A DNA stretch of 64,000 bases from an uncultured Lachnospiraceae bacterium (GCA_910579865.1 CAJTXA010000007.1:1-64000); one strand, 5' to 3'. Positions 1 through 8,824 are shown, counted from the first letter of the stretch. Numbers and translations: made by a program. The notes: a model not told the origin generated them from the letters alone.

Positions 1-159
1 CTCCCCAACTGTAAATCCACATAATACATTGAATATTTTTTGAAAGTAGAAACTTGACACAAATGCTTTGCTTGCAATTTCATTTACATCAATATCCTCG
101 GTCAGATGCTCTTCAATGTAATAAATTGCATTACGTATACCATCATTCCAACTGTTCAT
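1..159 (-). CDS. AraC-family transcriptional regulator, N-terminal part (cut by window edge)
   Basis: The reverse strand from an ATG at 159 reads MNSWNDGIRNAIYYIEEHLT and continues open to the window edge (53 codons). The pattern, a short lead, an INYIEEHL-type helix, then a helix-turn-helix containing VNEIASKAFVSSFYFQKIF, is the N-terminal DNA-binding half typical of AraC regulators that carry a C-terminal GyrI-like effector domain. A good ribosome binding site (AGGAAGGAG) lies just upstream of the ATG. The effector domain is outside the window, so ligand and targets cannot be named. It was assembled by hand from the reverse complement. Confidence 0.75.
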   Translation of the reverse strand, partial: MNSWNDGIRNAIYYIEEHLTEDIDVNEIASKAFVSSFYFQKIFNVLCGFTVGE

Positions 160-629
160 GAGTAATATTCTCCTTCCTGTTTCACTGTAATGATATTGTA
201 CAACCAAATACTAAAATTTTCCCGATATTTTCTGCTCTCTAGTGCAGGATGGCTTCATTATACGACAATGTGAATTAATGCCATTCTCTGTGATTCTTTT
301 TTCAATTCCACCATTATTGTTCCCTCTTGTGGTGGAAGATTTATTACTGAACAGTTTAATTACATCTAAAATATTACATTCACAGATTTGCACCAGTGTG
401 TTCATGTGTAGAGGTCAATTGTTTTTATAACACTTATGGCTAAAAAATTAGTTTTTATGTTAGGAGGCAGTCCATACCTGATAAGAGGTGTGGTATCTAC
501 AACGTTTCTTTTACTCATCTAGCGGTCTGTCACACTTGCCAATGGGGTGTCCTTTGTTTAATATTGCTATATTATCAGCTATTGAAGAAATAACAAGACT
601 TTTTCATGGAATGAGCCAAAAATTTCTGC
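160..629. other. Intergenic stretch without recognisable gene
   Basis: No convincing coding sequence was found. A 62-codon open frame at 242-430 has no ribosome binding site and a composition unlike a protein. The stretch separates the AraC gene from decayed genes and is probably itself eroded sequence. Confidence 0.4.
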
Positions 630-999
630 TTGTTCCCTGCATATATCACATTTGATTTAAGTCCTCAAAAGAATAACATTTGGGAAGATTATGCAAGAAC
701 ACTTGTATTTGAAAATGGCGTTTTATGTGATAAAACTGACAGAATAAAAAACGATGAGTGGCGGAGAGGATTGCAGATGGAAGAATATCTGCATAAAACG
801 TTAGTTGATGTAGCAACGCCTGATATAATATTTGAGGAATTATATGATTTCATGAATGATTTGATTGTGAAAAATAAAAATGACAGGGTATATACTGAAA
901 AGGGAAACCATAATATCCGATGTTGAAATGTTTACCTTTGAACCGCATATCAGTATTCCTGATTCCAAATATGGATATAAGAGAGAAGATATCTATTAA
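630..999 (+). pseudogene. M24-family peptidase (Xaa-Pro aminopeptidase-like) remnant
   Basis: One frame (630-926) contains WEDYARTLVFENGVL, EELYDFMNDLIVKN and YTEKGNH. After a frameshift the next frame reads FTFEPHISIPDSKYGYKRED and stops at 997-999. This succession matches the C-terminal part of creatinase-fold M24 peptidases, where a DR..EKGN segment is followed by FTFEPHI and YGYKRED. The part that normally carries the GHS motif is missing between the two pieces. There is no proper start or ribosome binding site, and a transposase fragment begins directly after the stop. It is a dead gene fragment. The family assignment is from remembered motif patterns and is moderately sure. Confidence 0.55.
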
Positions 1000-1141
1000 T
1001 ACGAGGTTCCTCTGGCATTGTACAGCTCTACGATCTGCTGCTTGAATTCCGGAGTGTAAGATTTTTGATTTTTGGTCATGCCTTTCATCTCCGTTAATCT
1101 TTCATTTGATAGTATAGGTTGTTCGACTTTTTCTGTCTACA
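1000..1141 (-). mobile_element. IS3-type insertion sequence remnant (terminus plus start of orfA)
   Basis: The reverse strand from an ATG at 1079 reads MTKNQKSYTPEFKQQIVELY and then runs into the neighbouring M24 remnant. This is the N-terminal helix-turn-helix start of IS3-family OrfA transposases. Upstream of the ATG the element appears to end at TGTAGACA (reverse strand, 1141-1134), consistent with the TG...CA ends of the family. The rest of orfA and all of orfB are lost. The insertion end abuts the beheaded DUF4179 gene, so this element probably caused that truncation. Confidence 0.65.
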
Positions 1142-1779
1142 CTTATATACTAACACCAGTTGTTATAGATGACAGATTTGTATATATGTTATTTAGTATT
1201 TCCGGTTATAGTATAGAGGATAAAATGGAACCAGGATTCGAAATGGTAAATATATATCAAGGAGATAATCCAGAGGATGACAATTCATGGGTTAATATGA
1301 ACGAAACTATGTATAATGGAATTATTCCTGATGAAAATGGCGCACCAGTGTATGAAGATGGAACTTCTATAGAAAGTTACGAAGATGGAAGTATTATCTA
1401 TCATTATACAGATAGTAGTGGAAATATGGAATATATTATTCAAGCAAGTGTTGTGGATGAGAATGATTCATTTCTTGGTAAGACAATGCATGTTGATTTT
1501 AAAAATCTAGGAACTTTTTCAAAAGCAGAATTTACTTCGACAGTAGAAGGAAACTGGAATTTTAAAATAGTCCTTCCTGATGTAAGCTCATCTCAAAATA
1601 TTAAGACAAGAATACCTTACTTAGTTGATGATGGTAGTTCTGGATATACAGATAACAGTAAGTATAATGCCTATCAAATAGCGGGTTATAGTCAAGTCAT
1701 TGATGTTGATGAGGTAGCTGCACTGATCGTTTTAATTTCGTATGAAAATGAAAAAGTAGAGATATCGATTTCAAACTAA
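1139..1779 (+). pseudogene. DUF4179-domain protein, 5' end lost to IS insertion
   Basis: From the IS end the frame reads YILTPVVIDDRFVYMLFSIS, then an acidic segment and a C-terminal part ending at 1779 (about 210 residues). The segment order (a YxLTxxxxDD.FVYMLFSISG strand, a HVDFKNLGTFSK strand and a GNWNFKIVLP strand) parallels the extracellular half of the intact protein at 2660-3835. The cytoplasmic part and membrane helix are missing. The open frame appears to start at 1072 only because it runs through the IS end, so no functional start is assigned. It is probably a paralogue of the downstream anti-sigma-like gene. Confidence 0.6.
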
Positions 1780-1993
1780 AATATAAATGATTTTTAAATG
1801 AGATTGTCCGATTCAAGTTTATTGGGAAGATATACTAAGACTAATTTCTGGTGTGGTCTTTGCCTTGCTATAGGAAAAGCATTTTAAGTAAGACGAACAT
1901 CATTTCATTTAAAGGTATATCAATTATAGAAGATTAGTTCAAAGATTAGATAAGGAAAAATAAGAAATAAGGAAACCAAAAATAAAGGTTTTT

Positions 1994-2037
1994 AAAAAGT
2001 GGGTTCATTTGAGTCCACCTTTTCATATTTTTTTTGA
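1994..2037 (+). terminator. Possible weak terminator upstream of ECF sigma operon
   Basis: A GTGG/CCAC core flanked by AAAA/TTTT forms a hairpin followed by a T-rich run at 2028-2035. The stem is imperfect. It would insulate the following sigma operon from the remnants upstream. Confidence 0.35.
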
Positions 2038-2130
2038 GAATTTGAAAACTTTTTCCAGAGCTATGACAATATATACATGTAAAGATAAATTTTTGCAAGT
2101 TGACTTGGAAGAAGAAGGAGGATAGCTGCT

Positions 2131-2670
2131 ATGAATAATGATGAATTCGAGCAGTTTGTCCTGAAGTTTGGAAAGGACATCCTGCGGTTTTGCCGGATGA
2201 CAGCCGGAGACGCAGAAAATGGAGACGAACTGTATCAGGACACTATGCTCAAACTGCTAGAGAAAAAGAAGGGGCTGGACTCTACGCAGAATATAAAGAG
2301 TTATGCCTTATCCATTTCAATTTATCTTTGGAAAAATAAGAAGAAAAAATGTGCAAATAGGATGAGACTGGTTCCGATTGACAGTATGAATGAGATGTTC
2401 GATGAAAGATATGAAGTTTCCGATTATGATAATGAGGCTTCACCAGAAGATATTGTATTACAACAAAATGAAGTAGACATGATTCAGAGATTAGTTGCAT
2501 CTCTGCCTGAAAAGTATAGAATACCAATCTATTTGTATTATTCAGCGGATATGCAGATCAATGAAGTGTCCAAGATTCTTGGACTGCCAGAAGGAACCGT
2601 CAAAAGCCGAATGAGGAAAGCAAAGAAACAGTTAAAGGAAAAATTGGAGGCGATAGGATATGACAGATGA
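2131..2670 (+). CDS. ECF-type RNA polymerase sigma factor
   Basis: This 179-residue protein has the two-domain layout of sigma-70 family ECF factors. An N-terminal sigma-2 region contains ELYQDTMLKLLEKK and a -10 recognition helix around residues 25-90. The C-terminal sigma-4 helix-turn-helix contains LPEKYRIPIYLYYSADMQIN and LGLPEGTVKSRMRKAKKQLK. AGAAGGAGG lies upstream of the ATG. The gene overlaps the DUF4179 gene by 11 bp, the usual arrangement for a sigma factor and a membrane-bound partner. The signal it answers to is not visible from sequence; related pairs often serve envelope stress. Confidence 0.9.
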   Translation: MNNDEFEQFVLKFGKDILRFCRMTAGDAENGDELYQDTMLKLLEKKKGLDSTQNIKSYALSISIYLWKNKKKKCANRMRLVPIDSMNEMFDERYEVSDYDNEASPEDIVLQQNEVDMIQRLVASLPEKYRIPIYLYYSADMQINEVSKILGLPEGTVKSRMRKAKKQLKEKLEAIGYDR

Positions 2671-3835
2671 AAAATTGGATCAAATCTTAAAGCAAGCCCT
2701 TGCTCCTGAAATAAGTGACAGGGAAATTCGAGTATATGGAAGGAGAAAGAGTAAAATGAAGAAATTTGGTAAAATAGAAAAAGCTGCAGTTGTGGCAGTG
2801 GCAGTTGTTGGAATTGGTGGATTGGGGTATTTTAATCCAGCACTCTCAGCAAAGATTCCGCTGATTGGAAGAGTTTTTGAGAAGGTGGAAGATACGATTA
2901 TATATTCTGGTGATTATACTGGTAAGGAAACTGTTTTGACAAATGAGAATTATGTAGGTAATTTAGATACATTGGACTATTCTGTATCTGATAAAGGGAT
3001 TATACTGACCGCATCGGAAGTTTATTGTGATGGATATTCTATATTCCTTACAGTGAATATTGAAGCAGAAGAGGCAGATTTTACTCATATTCCAGAACAT
3101 TATACAAGCATGAATGTTACAGATAATCAGACAGCTGCGGGATTTTATATAGGTGGAACATGGAGTGTTGATGGAAATTCACTTGAGCAGTTTGAAAATA
3201 CATTTGAGGGAAAAGTAATTGACAGTCATACATTTGTAGGGATATTAAAGATGGATCTTGCAGAGAAACTTGTAGGTAAAGGAGAACTTAACTTAAATGT
3301 AAATGGCCTTGGTTATGATGATGACAGGATGCTTGACAGCCAAGAAATATCTGCATCCCATTGGACAGATGGGAACTGGAACATTGTCATTCCATTCGAG
3401 ACAAACGAGACTGATGTAAAGACTGTTGAAATAGATGAGAAAAAAGGGAATATTACACTTGACAATATAGTAATATCTCCATATCAGGTAATTGTTCATG
3501 TGACAACACCAGGAAAACAGAGGGAATTGACAGATGACAGAAGAGAAAAACTGCTTTCAAAAGACCCTGATATGACAGATGCAGAGATGTTAGAACTTCT
3601 TGGATGGTCTTATGAACCTTGCCAGACAATTTGCTTTAATCAGGATGGGGAAATGCTTTACTCAGATATGGAAATGGCAGGCAGAGCAGGATTTGCTGTT
3701 CAGGGTAAAGAGATAAAAACTTTGTATATCTTCATTTTTGAAAATCTTAATGATTGGGTACAGATGGAGAATGAAGGAATAAACAGCAGTGTTGCAGATA
3801 AGGCTGTTATAGCTAAGGAAATTCATATAGAGTAA
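2660..3835 (+). CDS. DUF4179-domain membrane protein, probable anti-sigma factor
   Basis: This 391-residue protein starts inside the end of the sigma gene. Residues 1-33 are a charged cytoplasmic stretch. A single membrane helix follows near residues 40-58 (AAVVAVAVVGIGGLGYF), and the rest is a beta-rich extracellular domain beginning ALSAKIPLIGRVFE. This topology and gene order match DUF4179 proteins that accompany ECF sigma factors in Clostridia. The inferred role is to hold the sigma factor at the membrane until an envelope signal arrives. No protease or enzyme motif is seen. Confidence 0.8.
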   Translation: MTDEKLDQILKQALAPEISDREIRVYGRRKSKMKKFGKIEKAAVVAVAVVGIGGLGYFNPALSAKIPLIGRVFEKVEDTIIYSGDYTGKETVLTNENYVGNLDTLDYSVSDKGIILTASEVYCDGYSIFLTVNIEAEEADFTHIPEHYTSMNVTDNQTAAGFYIGGTWSVDGNSLEQFENTFEGKVIDSHTFVGILKMDLAEKLVGKGELNLNVNGLGYDDDRMLDSQEISASHWTDGNWNIVIPFETNETDVKTVEIDEKKGNITLDNIVISPYQVIVHVTTPGKQRELTDDRREKLLSKDPDMTDAEMLELLGWSYEPCQTICFNQDGEMLYSDMEMAGRAGFAVQGKEIKTLYIFIFENLNDWVQMENEGINSSVADKAVIAKEIHIE

Positions 3836-3905
3836 GTAGACAGTGATTTAAAAGTTGGAAAATATAAAAACAGTATATCTTATTTAAATGGATAAGTATT
3901 GAGGC

Positions 3906-3952
3906 AAAAAAAGCGTTTGTTTGGAAGAAAACCAAATAAATGCTTTTTTTGT
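3906..3952 (+). terminator. Rho-independent terminator of the ECF sigma operon
   Basis: The left arm (3906-3924) and right arm (3932-3950) pair over about 19 bp with two G-T pairs around a 7-nt loop. The right arm ends in seven T. It lies about 70 bp after the DUF4179 stop. Confidence 0.8.
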
Positions 3953-3969
3953 TAAAAAGGATGATTGTC

Positions 3970-4019
3970 TTGACAGCTGTATTATAATATATTATACTGT
4001 ACTTGTTACTATAATACAG
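3970..4019 (+). promoter_or_regulatory. Sigma-A promoter with GntR-type operator
   Basis: A near-perfect promoter, TTGACA (3970-3975), 17 bp, TATACT (3993-3998), precedes the gntR-ABC operon. A perfect 10-bp inverted repeat, CTGTATTATA at 3977-3986 and TATAATACAG at 4010-4019, overlaps the spacer and the expected start site. Its position is that of an autorepressor site for the GntR protein encoded directly downstream. Confidence 0.8.
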
Positions 4020-4044
4020 AATAAAACAGGAAGGCGGTAACAAT

Positions 4045-4419
4045 TTGGAGATTGTTGTAAGTAATAAGACAAGTCGTCCTCTGTATGAGCAGATTGTGTC
4101 GCAGATAAAGGCACAGATTATGAACAGCGAACTAAAAGCAGGGGAAGCACTTCCTTCTATCCGATCCCTTGCAAAGTCGCTTCAGATCAGTGTTTTGACT
4201 GTGCAAAAGGCGTATGATATCTTACAGGGGGATGGTTTTATTGAGACAGCGGCTGGGAAGGGCTGTTATGTATCCGTTCAAAACCAGGATTTTTATTTAG
4301 AGGAGCAGCAAAAAAAGATAGAGAGTTGTTTTAATGAGGCGATAGAAACAGCCCGTACAAGCGGAATATCGCTTGATAAATTGGTTAGTTTATTGACACT
4401 ATTGTATGAGGAGGATTAG
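4045..4419 (+). CDS. GntR-family (YtrA-like) transcriptional regulator
   Basis: This 124-residue protein has a winged helix at residues 8-75 (PLYEQIVSQIKAQI, LPSIRSLAKSLQISVLTVQK, GDGFIETAAGKGCYV) followed by a short helical tail. It lacks the large effector domain of FadR or HutC types, which is the signature of the YtrA subfamily. These small regulators repress ABC transporter operons beside them, and two ABC genes follow directly here. The start is TTG at 4045, with AGGAAGG at 4028-4034 upstream. The inverted repeat in its promoter is the probable binding site. Confidence 0.85.
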   Translation: MEIVVSNKTSRPLYEQIVSQIKAQIMNSELKAGEALPSIRSLAKSLQISVLTVQKAYDILQGDGFIETAAGKGCYVSVQNQDFYLEEQQKKIESCFNEAIETARTSGISLDKLVSLLTLLYEED

Positions 4420-4421
4420 CG

Positions 4422-5273
4422 ATGACAAATGCTTTGACGATATCAGGACTTACCAAAACTTATAAGGATTTTATTTTGGATCATGTTTCATTTGCTGTAC
4501 CCAGTGGTTCCATTGTTGGGCTGATCGGAGAAAACGGCGCAGGAAAAAGTACAACAATTAATGCCTCTTTAGGGCTGATTCAAAAAGAAGATGGTATTAT
4601 TTCAGTCTTAGGAAAGGAGAAACTTGACAGAGATATAAAAGAACAGATTGGTGTAGTATTTGATGGCAGCAATTATCCTGAAATCCTTTCTCCTCAGAAA
4701 CTAAACCGAGTTATGAAAAACATTTACAAGTCTTGGGATGAACAGGCGTATTTCCGCTTGTTGAAACAGTTTTCTTTGCCATCCGATAAGCAGATCAAGC
4801 AGTTTTCAAAAGGGATGAAAATGAAGCTGGCTATCACCGCTGCATTTTCTCATCATTCCAAACTGCTGATTCTAGATGAAGCTACCAGTGGATTGGACCC
4901 AGTTGTCAGGGATGATATTTTGGATATGCTTCTAGACTTTGTGCAGGACGAGGAACATTCCATACTGGTATCTTCCCACATTACCAGTGATCTGGAAAAG
5001 ATTGCTGATTATATTGTATTGATTCATAAAGGAAAAGTGATTTTTTCTAAGCCCAAGGATGAACTGACTGAGCAATATGGTATTATCAAGTGTGGTGCGG
5101 CGCAATTTGACGCATTAGATAAATCCGATATTATTGTATATCGTAAAATGGACTATGAATGGCAGATTCTGGTTTCCGATCGAGAAAAGATGCAGAAAAA
5201 ATATCCAAAAGCTATGGTTGTTCCAGCAACGATTGATGAAATTATGCTGCTTTATGTAAAGGGGGAAAAGTGA
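4422..5273 (+). CDS. ABC transporter ATP-binding protein (YtrB/BcrA-like)
   Basis: This 283-residue ATPase has a Walker A (GENGAGKST, near residue 37), a signature FSKGMKMKL, a Walker B (LLILDEATSGLD) and a switch histidine (SSHIT). It begins 2 bp after gntR and overlaps the permease gene by 4 bp, so the three genes are translationally coupled. In this class the ATPase pairs with a small ABC-2 permease and exports amphiphilic compounds or antibiotics, or protects against them. The substrate is unknown. Confidence 0.88.
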   Translation: MTNALTISGLTKTYKDFILDHVSFAVPSGSIVGLIGENGAGKSTTINASLGLIQKEDGIISVLGKEKLDRDIKEQIGVVFDGSNYPEILSPQKLNRVMKNIYKSWDEQAYFRLLKQFSLPSDKQIKQFSKGMKMKLAITAAFSHHSKLLILDEATSGLDPVVRDDILDMLLDFVQDEEHSILVSSHITSDLEKIADYIVLIHKGKVIFSKPKDELTEQYGIIKCGAAQFDALDKSDIIVYRKMDYEWQILVSDREKMQKKYPKAMVVPATIDEIMLLYVKGEK

Positions 5274-5902
5274 TGAAAGGTGTTTTAGTGAAAGATTTTT
5301 ATATTGCTAAGAGCAATATCCTTGTAACTATTGTCAGTTTGGTTGTTTTAGGTTTAGGCTTATCGTTTTTACTTGAAACCAGTGCACTTTTGGTTTTAGC
5401 TCCGGTTGCTTCTACAACAGCAGCCTTTATTAGTATTACCAGTGATGCAGCTTCCAAATGGAATAAAAATGTTGTTATCATGCCAATATCAAGGAATCAG
5501 ATTATTGGAGAGAAGTTTTTGTTTTATATCCTGCTTGCCTTATTGGGAATGATTACAGCACTTATTCCTTGTGTTACCCTTGCCTGTTTTAGTGCAGATG
5601 TAATGTTTCATTCTTTATGTCTGTATGGTTCTATTGGAATAAGTGCTACCCTGCTGGCAGGCGGCATCAGTTTGCCATGTGCATATTTATTTGACCCAGA
5701 AAAATCGCAGATTGTTTTTATGATGTCTTTTCTGGCGTCAACAGGGATTATTACAGGACTTGTATTTTTTATAAATCTGTTTATTTCTGTGAAAGAAAAT
5801 ATCCTTTTGGCCTTTAATCTTGTACTTATAATTTCTGTGGTTTGGTTTTTTATCTCATATAAAATTACAGTAAAGATATATCAGAAACAGGATATTACTT
5901 GA
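5270..5902 (+). CDS. ABC-2 type membrane permease of the GntR operon
   Basis: This 210-residue protein is very hydrophobic, with about six membrane segments and no other domain. The start overlaps the ATPase stop (GTGATGA), so the two are made together. Its length and the motif VLVKDFYIAKSNIL at the N-terminus fit permeases paired with YtrB-like ATPases. It is the channel half of the transporter. Confidence 0.8.
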   Translation: MMKGVLVKDFYIAKSNILVTIVSLVVLGLGLSFLLETSALLVLAPVASTTAAFISITSDAASKWNKNVVIMPISRNQIIGEKFLFYILLALLGMITALIPCVTLACFSADVMFHSLCLYGSIGISATLLAGGISLPCAYLFDPEKSQIVFMMSFLASTGIITGLVFFINLFISVKENILLAFNLVLIISVVWFFISYKITVKIYQKQDIT

Positions 5903-5935
5903 TGAGTAAGTATGGGAAAAAAACTGTATGTTGTA

Positions 5936-5964
5936 ACATTTTGCGGACATTTGCTTGTTATGCT
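5936..5964 (+). promoter_or_regulatory. Direct-repeat activator site and -10 of the two-component operon
   Basis: ACATTT occurs at 5936-5941 and again at 5947-5952, 11 bp apart start to start, one helical turn. A -10-like TATGCT (5959-5964) follows after 6 bp. The first repeat sits where a -35 box would be. The same arrangement recurs at 10953-10981. OmpR-type regulators bind direct repeats with this spacing, so this is a likely site for the regulator encoded at 5992. Confidence 0.65.
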
Positions 5965-5991
5965 ATATAAAAATAAAAAGGAGGATGGACC

Positions 5992-6681
5992 GTGAAGAGG
6001 ATTTTACTGGTAGAGGACGATGCCCTTTTAAATAAAACACTGACTTACAACTTGATTTCTGAGGGCTACGATACCACGTCAGCTTTGAATGTAAGTACAG
6101 CTACCAAGTTATTAACCCAAATGGAATATGACTTAGTGCTTTTAGACATTAACTTGCCAGATGGCAGCGGTTATGACTTGTGCAGACTTATAAAACCAGA
6201 AAACCCCGATACGCTGGTTATTTTTCTAACTGCCAATGATCAGGAGAGCGATCAGATACGCGGATATGAAGTCGGAGCAGTGGATTATATTACCAAGCCT
6301 TTTTCTATCGGGGTTCTGTTAAGGAAAATTTGTGCAATGTTTGCTATGCTGGAACATAGGGGATCGGCAAAGGATATTTATGATGATGGCAGGCTGTTTC
6401 TGAACTTTTCAGAGCAGGCTGCTTCACTGAACGGAAAGCCAGTTACACTTTCCCCTATGGAATATAAGATGTTGTACTTGTTTTGCAAAAATCCAAAACA
6501 GATTTTGACAAGACAGCGGCTTTTGGAAAGACTGTGGGATGCGGAGGGAAATTATGTGGACGAACATACTCTGACTACTTCCGTTAGCCGCATACGGGGC
6601 AAGATTGAGGCAGAAGGTGATATTTATATTAAGACGATTTATGGGATTGGATATCAATGGATGGGAGGCAAAAGAAAATGA
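5992..6681 (+). CDS. OmpR-family response regulator
   Basis: This 229-residue protein has a receiver domain at residues 1-115, with an acidic pair after ILLVED, phospho-acceptor Asp52 in LLDINLPDGSG and the lysine of YITKPF. A winged-helix DNA-binding domain occupies residues 130-225 (LSPMEYKMLYLF, LERLWD, IKTIYGIGYQW). It starts at a GTG with AAGGAGG upstream and overlaps the kinase gene by 4 bp. It most resembles regulators of antimicrobial-peptide defence transporters. The repeats at 5936-5952 and 10953-10969 suggest it controls itself and the ABC genes at 11025-14098. Confidence 0.92.
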   Translation: MKRILLVEDDALLNKTLTYNLISEGYDTTSALNVSTATKLLTQMEYDLVLLDINLPDGSGYDLCRLIKPENPDTLVIFLTANDQESDQIRGYEVGAVDYITKPFSIGVLLRKICAMFAMLEHRGSAKDIYDDGRLFLNFSEQAASLNGKPVTLSPMEYKMLYLFCKNPKQILTRQRLLERLWDAEGNYVDEHTLTTSVSRIRGKIEAEGDIYIKTIYGIGYQWMGGKRK

Positions 6682-7712
6682 GGCTGGAACGGATCTCTGT
6701 AAAAGGACTATTTCTGCTGATCTGCGGAGGTACAGCAGTTTCTATGCTGACTATCTGTACGATTCTCTTTGTTATAGCAGGCGAACTGTGGGTGCTAATT
6801 GTTGGTATGTTGCTGACAATCTGCGCCCTTATCTGGCTGTTCCTTCTGATGCTGTTCTTTGGTAAACGGCTTTCTGTATTTACAGGAGATTTGTGTCGGG
6901 CGATGGATCACATGATAAGCGGCAACGAAGAACCTGTGCATGCTGCCGACAGAGAAACACTTTTTGCCCGTATTAGCTATCGTCTTTTGCGGCTGTATGA
7001 TATTATGCAGGAGAACCGTCGTAAAGTAGATGAAGAACGACAAGAACTGCAGATGCTGGTATCAAATATTTCCCATCAGGTGAAAACACCAGTAAGCAAC
7101 CTGAAAATGGTGACAGACACACTGCTGACAAAGCCCATTGCTGAACAGGAGAGGCAGGAGTTTTTGCAGGGCATCCGCAGTCAGGCAGATAAGCTGGAAT
7201 TTCTCTTTCAGGTTCTTGTGAAAACTTCTCGGTTGGAAGCTGGAGCAATTCAATTGGAAAAGAAAGAGGGTTCTTTGCTTGATACGCTGGCAATAGCCTG
7301 CAGCGGTATTGTATATGCAGCGGAGAAAAAGAACATTTCTGTAACAGTGGATTGCCCAGATAACCTGTATTTTTTCCATGATAGTAAATGGACGGCAGAG
7401 GCAATATTCAATTTGCTGGATAATGCAGTAAAGTATACTCCAGAAGGAGGAGCAATCCATATATCAGTGGAACAATGGGAGATGTATGTCAAGCTAGATG
7501 TATCTGATACAGGAAAGGGAATTCCAGAGAGCAACCATGCTGCTATTTTCAAACGTTTTTATCGGGAGGAAGAAGTACACAATGAGCAGGGGGTAGGTAT
7601 TGGTCTCTATTTGACTCGAGAGATTGTCACAAAGCAGGGAGGTTACGTCAAAGTAACTTCAAAAGTTGGCAAGGGTTCTACTTTCTCTGTTTTTTTTCCT
7701 CGCAGATCATAG
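6678..7712 (+). CDS. Sensor histidine kinase, two membrane helices
   Basis: The chosen start is the ATG at 6678 (ATGA overlap with the regulator stop), because GGGAGG lies 9 bp upstream; an in-frame ATG at 6657 has no such site. The 344-residue protein has two N-terminal membrane helices with almost no outer loop, a HAMP-like linker, an H-box with His133 (NISHQVKTPVSNL), an N-box (NLLDNAVKYTPEGG) and G-boxes (DTGKGIP, GVGIGLYL). Kinases with such a short outer loop usually sense through a partner transporter. The FtsX-type ABC genes at 11025-14098 are the obvious candidate. Confidence 0.9.
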   Translation: MRLERISVKGLFLLICGGTAVSMLTICTILFVIAGELWVLIVGMLLTICALIWLFLLMLFFGKRLSVFTGDLCRAMDHMISGNEEPVHAADRETLFARISYRLLRLYDIMQENRRKVDEERQELQMLVSNISHQVKTPVSNLKMVTDTLLTKPIAEQERQEFLQGIRSQADKLEFLFQVLVKTSRLEAGAIQLEKKEGSLLDTLAIACSGIVYAAEKKNISVTVDCPDNLYFFHDSKWTAEAIFNLLDNAVKYTPEGGAIHISVEQWEMYVKLDVSDTGKGIPESNHAAIFKRFYREEEVHNEQGVGIGLYLTREIVTKQGGYVKVTSKVGKGSTFSVFFPRRS

Positions 7713-8090
7713 AATAACAAATCTGATTGATAAGAGAAATACACAATGTGCTGTCTGAGCTGTATGAATTTTCTGTTCTTAAAGGCAGAAAATCTGAAAG
7801 AGCACTAGGGAGGGAACATTTCACAGCAGTCAGAAAGCATTACACGGAAAATAAATTAACTTATCCGCTTCTATAACCGAAAAAGAAAAGGGAAGTTCTC
7901 TGTAGAGGATAATATAAAACAATTTAAGCATTGAAGTTTTAAGATTATACAATTGGGAAAATGAAGTAATTCATACAATAACAAATTATTAGAAATTAAG
8001 TCAATCATCAAATTGTTTTTTGAAAAATCTAACATATGGTGATGGCGGAATAGCTTTAGCTGTTCGAATTGTTTCGATTGGAGAAGAAAG
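7713..8090. other. Intergenic region, eroded
   Basis: No gene is supported. Short open stretches read YGDGGIALAVRIVSIGEER just before the next ATG and ELYEFSVLKGRKSE near 7760, suggesting lost coding sequence, but neither was recognised. No clear terminator follows the kinase gene. Confidence 0.35.
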
Positions 8091-8486
8091 ATGAATAAGA
8101 AAAAATGGACTCGTATTGTATCGATTTATTCGATTATATATACAATAGTAACATTGTTAAGCAGCGTTTTGTATCTTTGTAATGGTATTTATGAAGATCC
8201 AAGTGGTAACTGGCATGAGTTAGACAGAGCTATTATTCTTTTGATTGGGATAACAGCATTTGAGTTATGTACGAATCTGCCTGTCAAGTCTTTGATTTTT
8301 AGATATGTGATTGCATATATTCCTTCTCAAGTATTGGCGTTTACATATGTCTGGTTTAGCGGATTGAGAGAACCTCTGGCAAAAACAGCATACAGGGACA
8401 TTTGGATTAACTTTACAAGCCTTTTTGTGTTGTTATGTATTATCCATATTGTCATTCATATTTATAGGAAAAAAAGAAAAAGTTAA
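8091..8486 (+). CDS. Small four-helix membrane protein of unknown function
   Basis: This 131-residue protein has four hydrophobic segments, at about residues 10-28, 45-62, 70-88 and 104-124, and a basic C-terminal tail. GGAGAAGAAAG precedes the ATG. No catalytic motif is visible. It sits between the two-component system and a small-protein/ABC cluster, so an envelope or transport role is possible, but that is only context. Confidence 0.6.
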   Translation: MNKKKWTRIVSIYSIIYTIVTLLSSVLYLCNGIYEDPSGNWHELDRAIILLIGITAFELCTNLPVKSLIFRYVIAYIPSQVLAFTYVWFSGLREPLAKTAYRDIWINFTSLFVLLCIIHIVIHIYRKKRKS

Positions 8487-8662
8487 TAACTTGTTAGAGA
8501 ATTGGAAATAAGAAAGAAATTTGTAAAATTTTGTGAAAATAAAGGATAAATAAAATCTGCAGAGGATTTCTATTAGAAAAATATTTATAAGATTGACAGA
8601 CAACCTTCTTTTTGCTAGGAAGCTTAAGCAGAAGAGAAAAAAATAACAGGAATTGAGTATTA
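8487..8662. other. AT-rich gap without gene
   Basis: Nothing coding or structured was recognised between the membrane protein stop and the DUF6440-like remnant. Confidence 0.3.
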
Positions 8663-8824
8663 GTGTGGGAACAGCAATTAAAGAAAAAAAGATTTTGTTT
8701 AAAAGAAGAAAAAAGCTGTGTCAATGGAACTATTATGGTGATAGTTGATACAAAGACAGGTGTTGGCGGTTCATCGATCACACCTTTGCTGGATAGTAAT
8801 GGAAATGCAGTAATTGACAAATAA
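8663..8824 (+). pseudogene. DUF6440-like small protein remnant
   Basis: A 53-residue frame contains GTIMVIVDTKTGV followed by GSSITPLLDSNGNAVIDK before a stop at 8822-8824. DUF6440 proteins have a VDKETGVQYL strand, a gap, then GLTPLLDxxGKPI. Here the stretch between VDTKTGV and the TPLLD strand is shortened, and the only in-frame start is a GTG (8663) without a ribosome binding site. It is probably a decayed copy, although a short functional peptide cannot be excluded. Confidence 0.45.

Noticed and set aside
242..430. A 62-codon frame with a hydrophobic start
   Set aside because: There is no ribosome binding site, no recognisable domain, and an open frame on the opposite strand covers the same bases, as expected by chance in eroded DNA.
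1072..1138. N-terminal extension of the DUF4179 remnant as a genuine protein start
   Set aside because: This part is the end of an IS3-type element read in the opposite direction.
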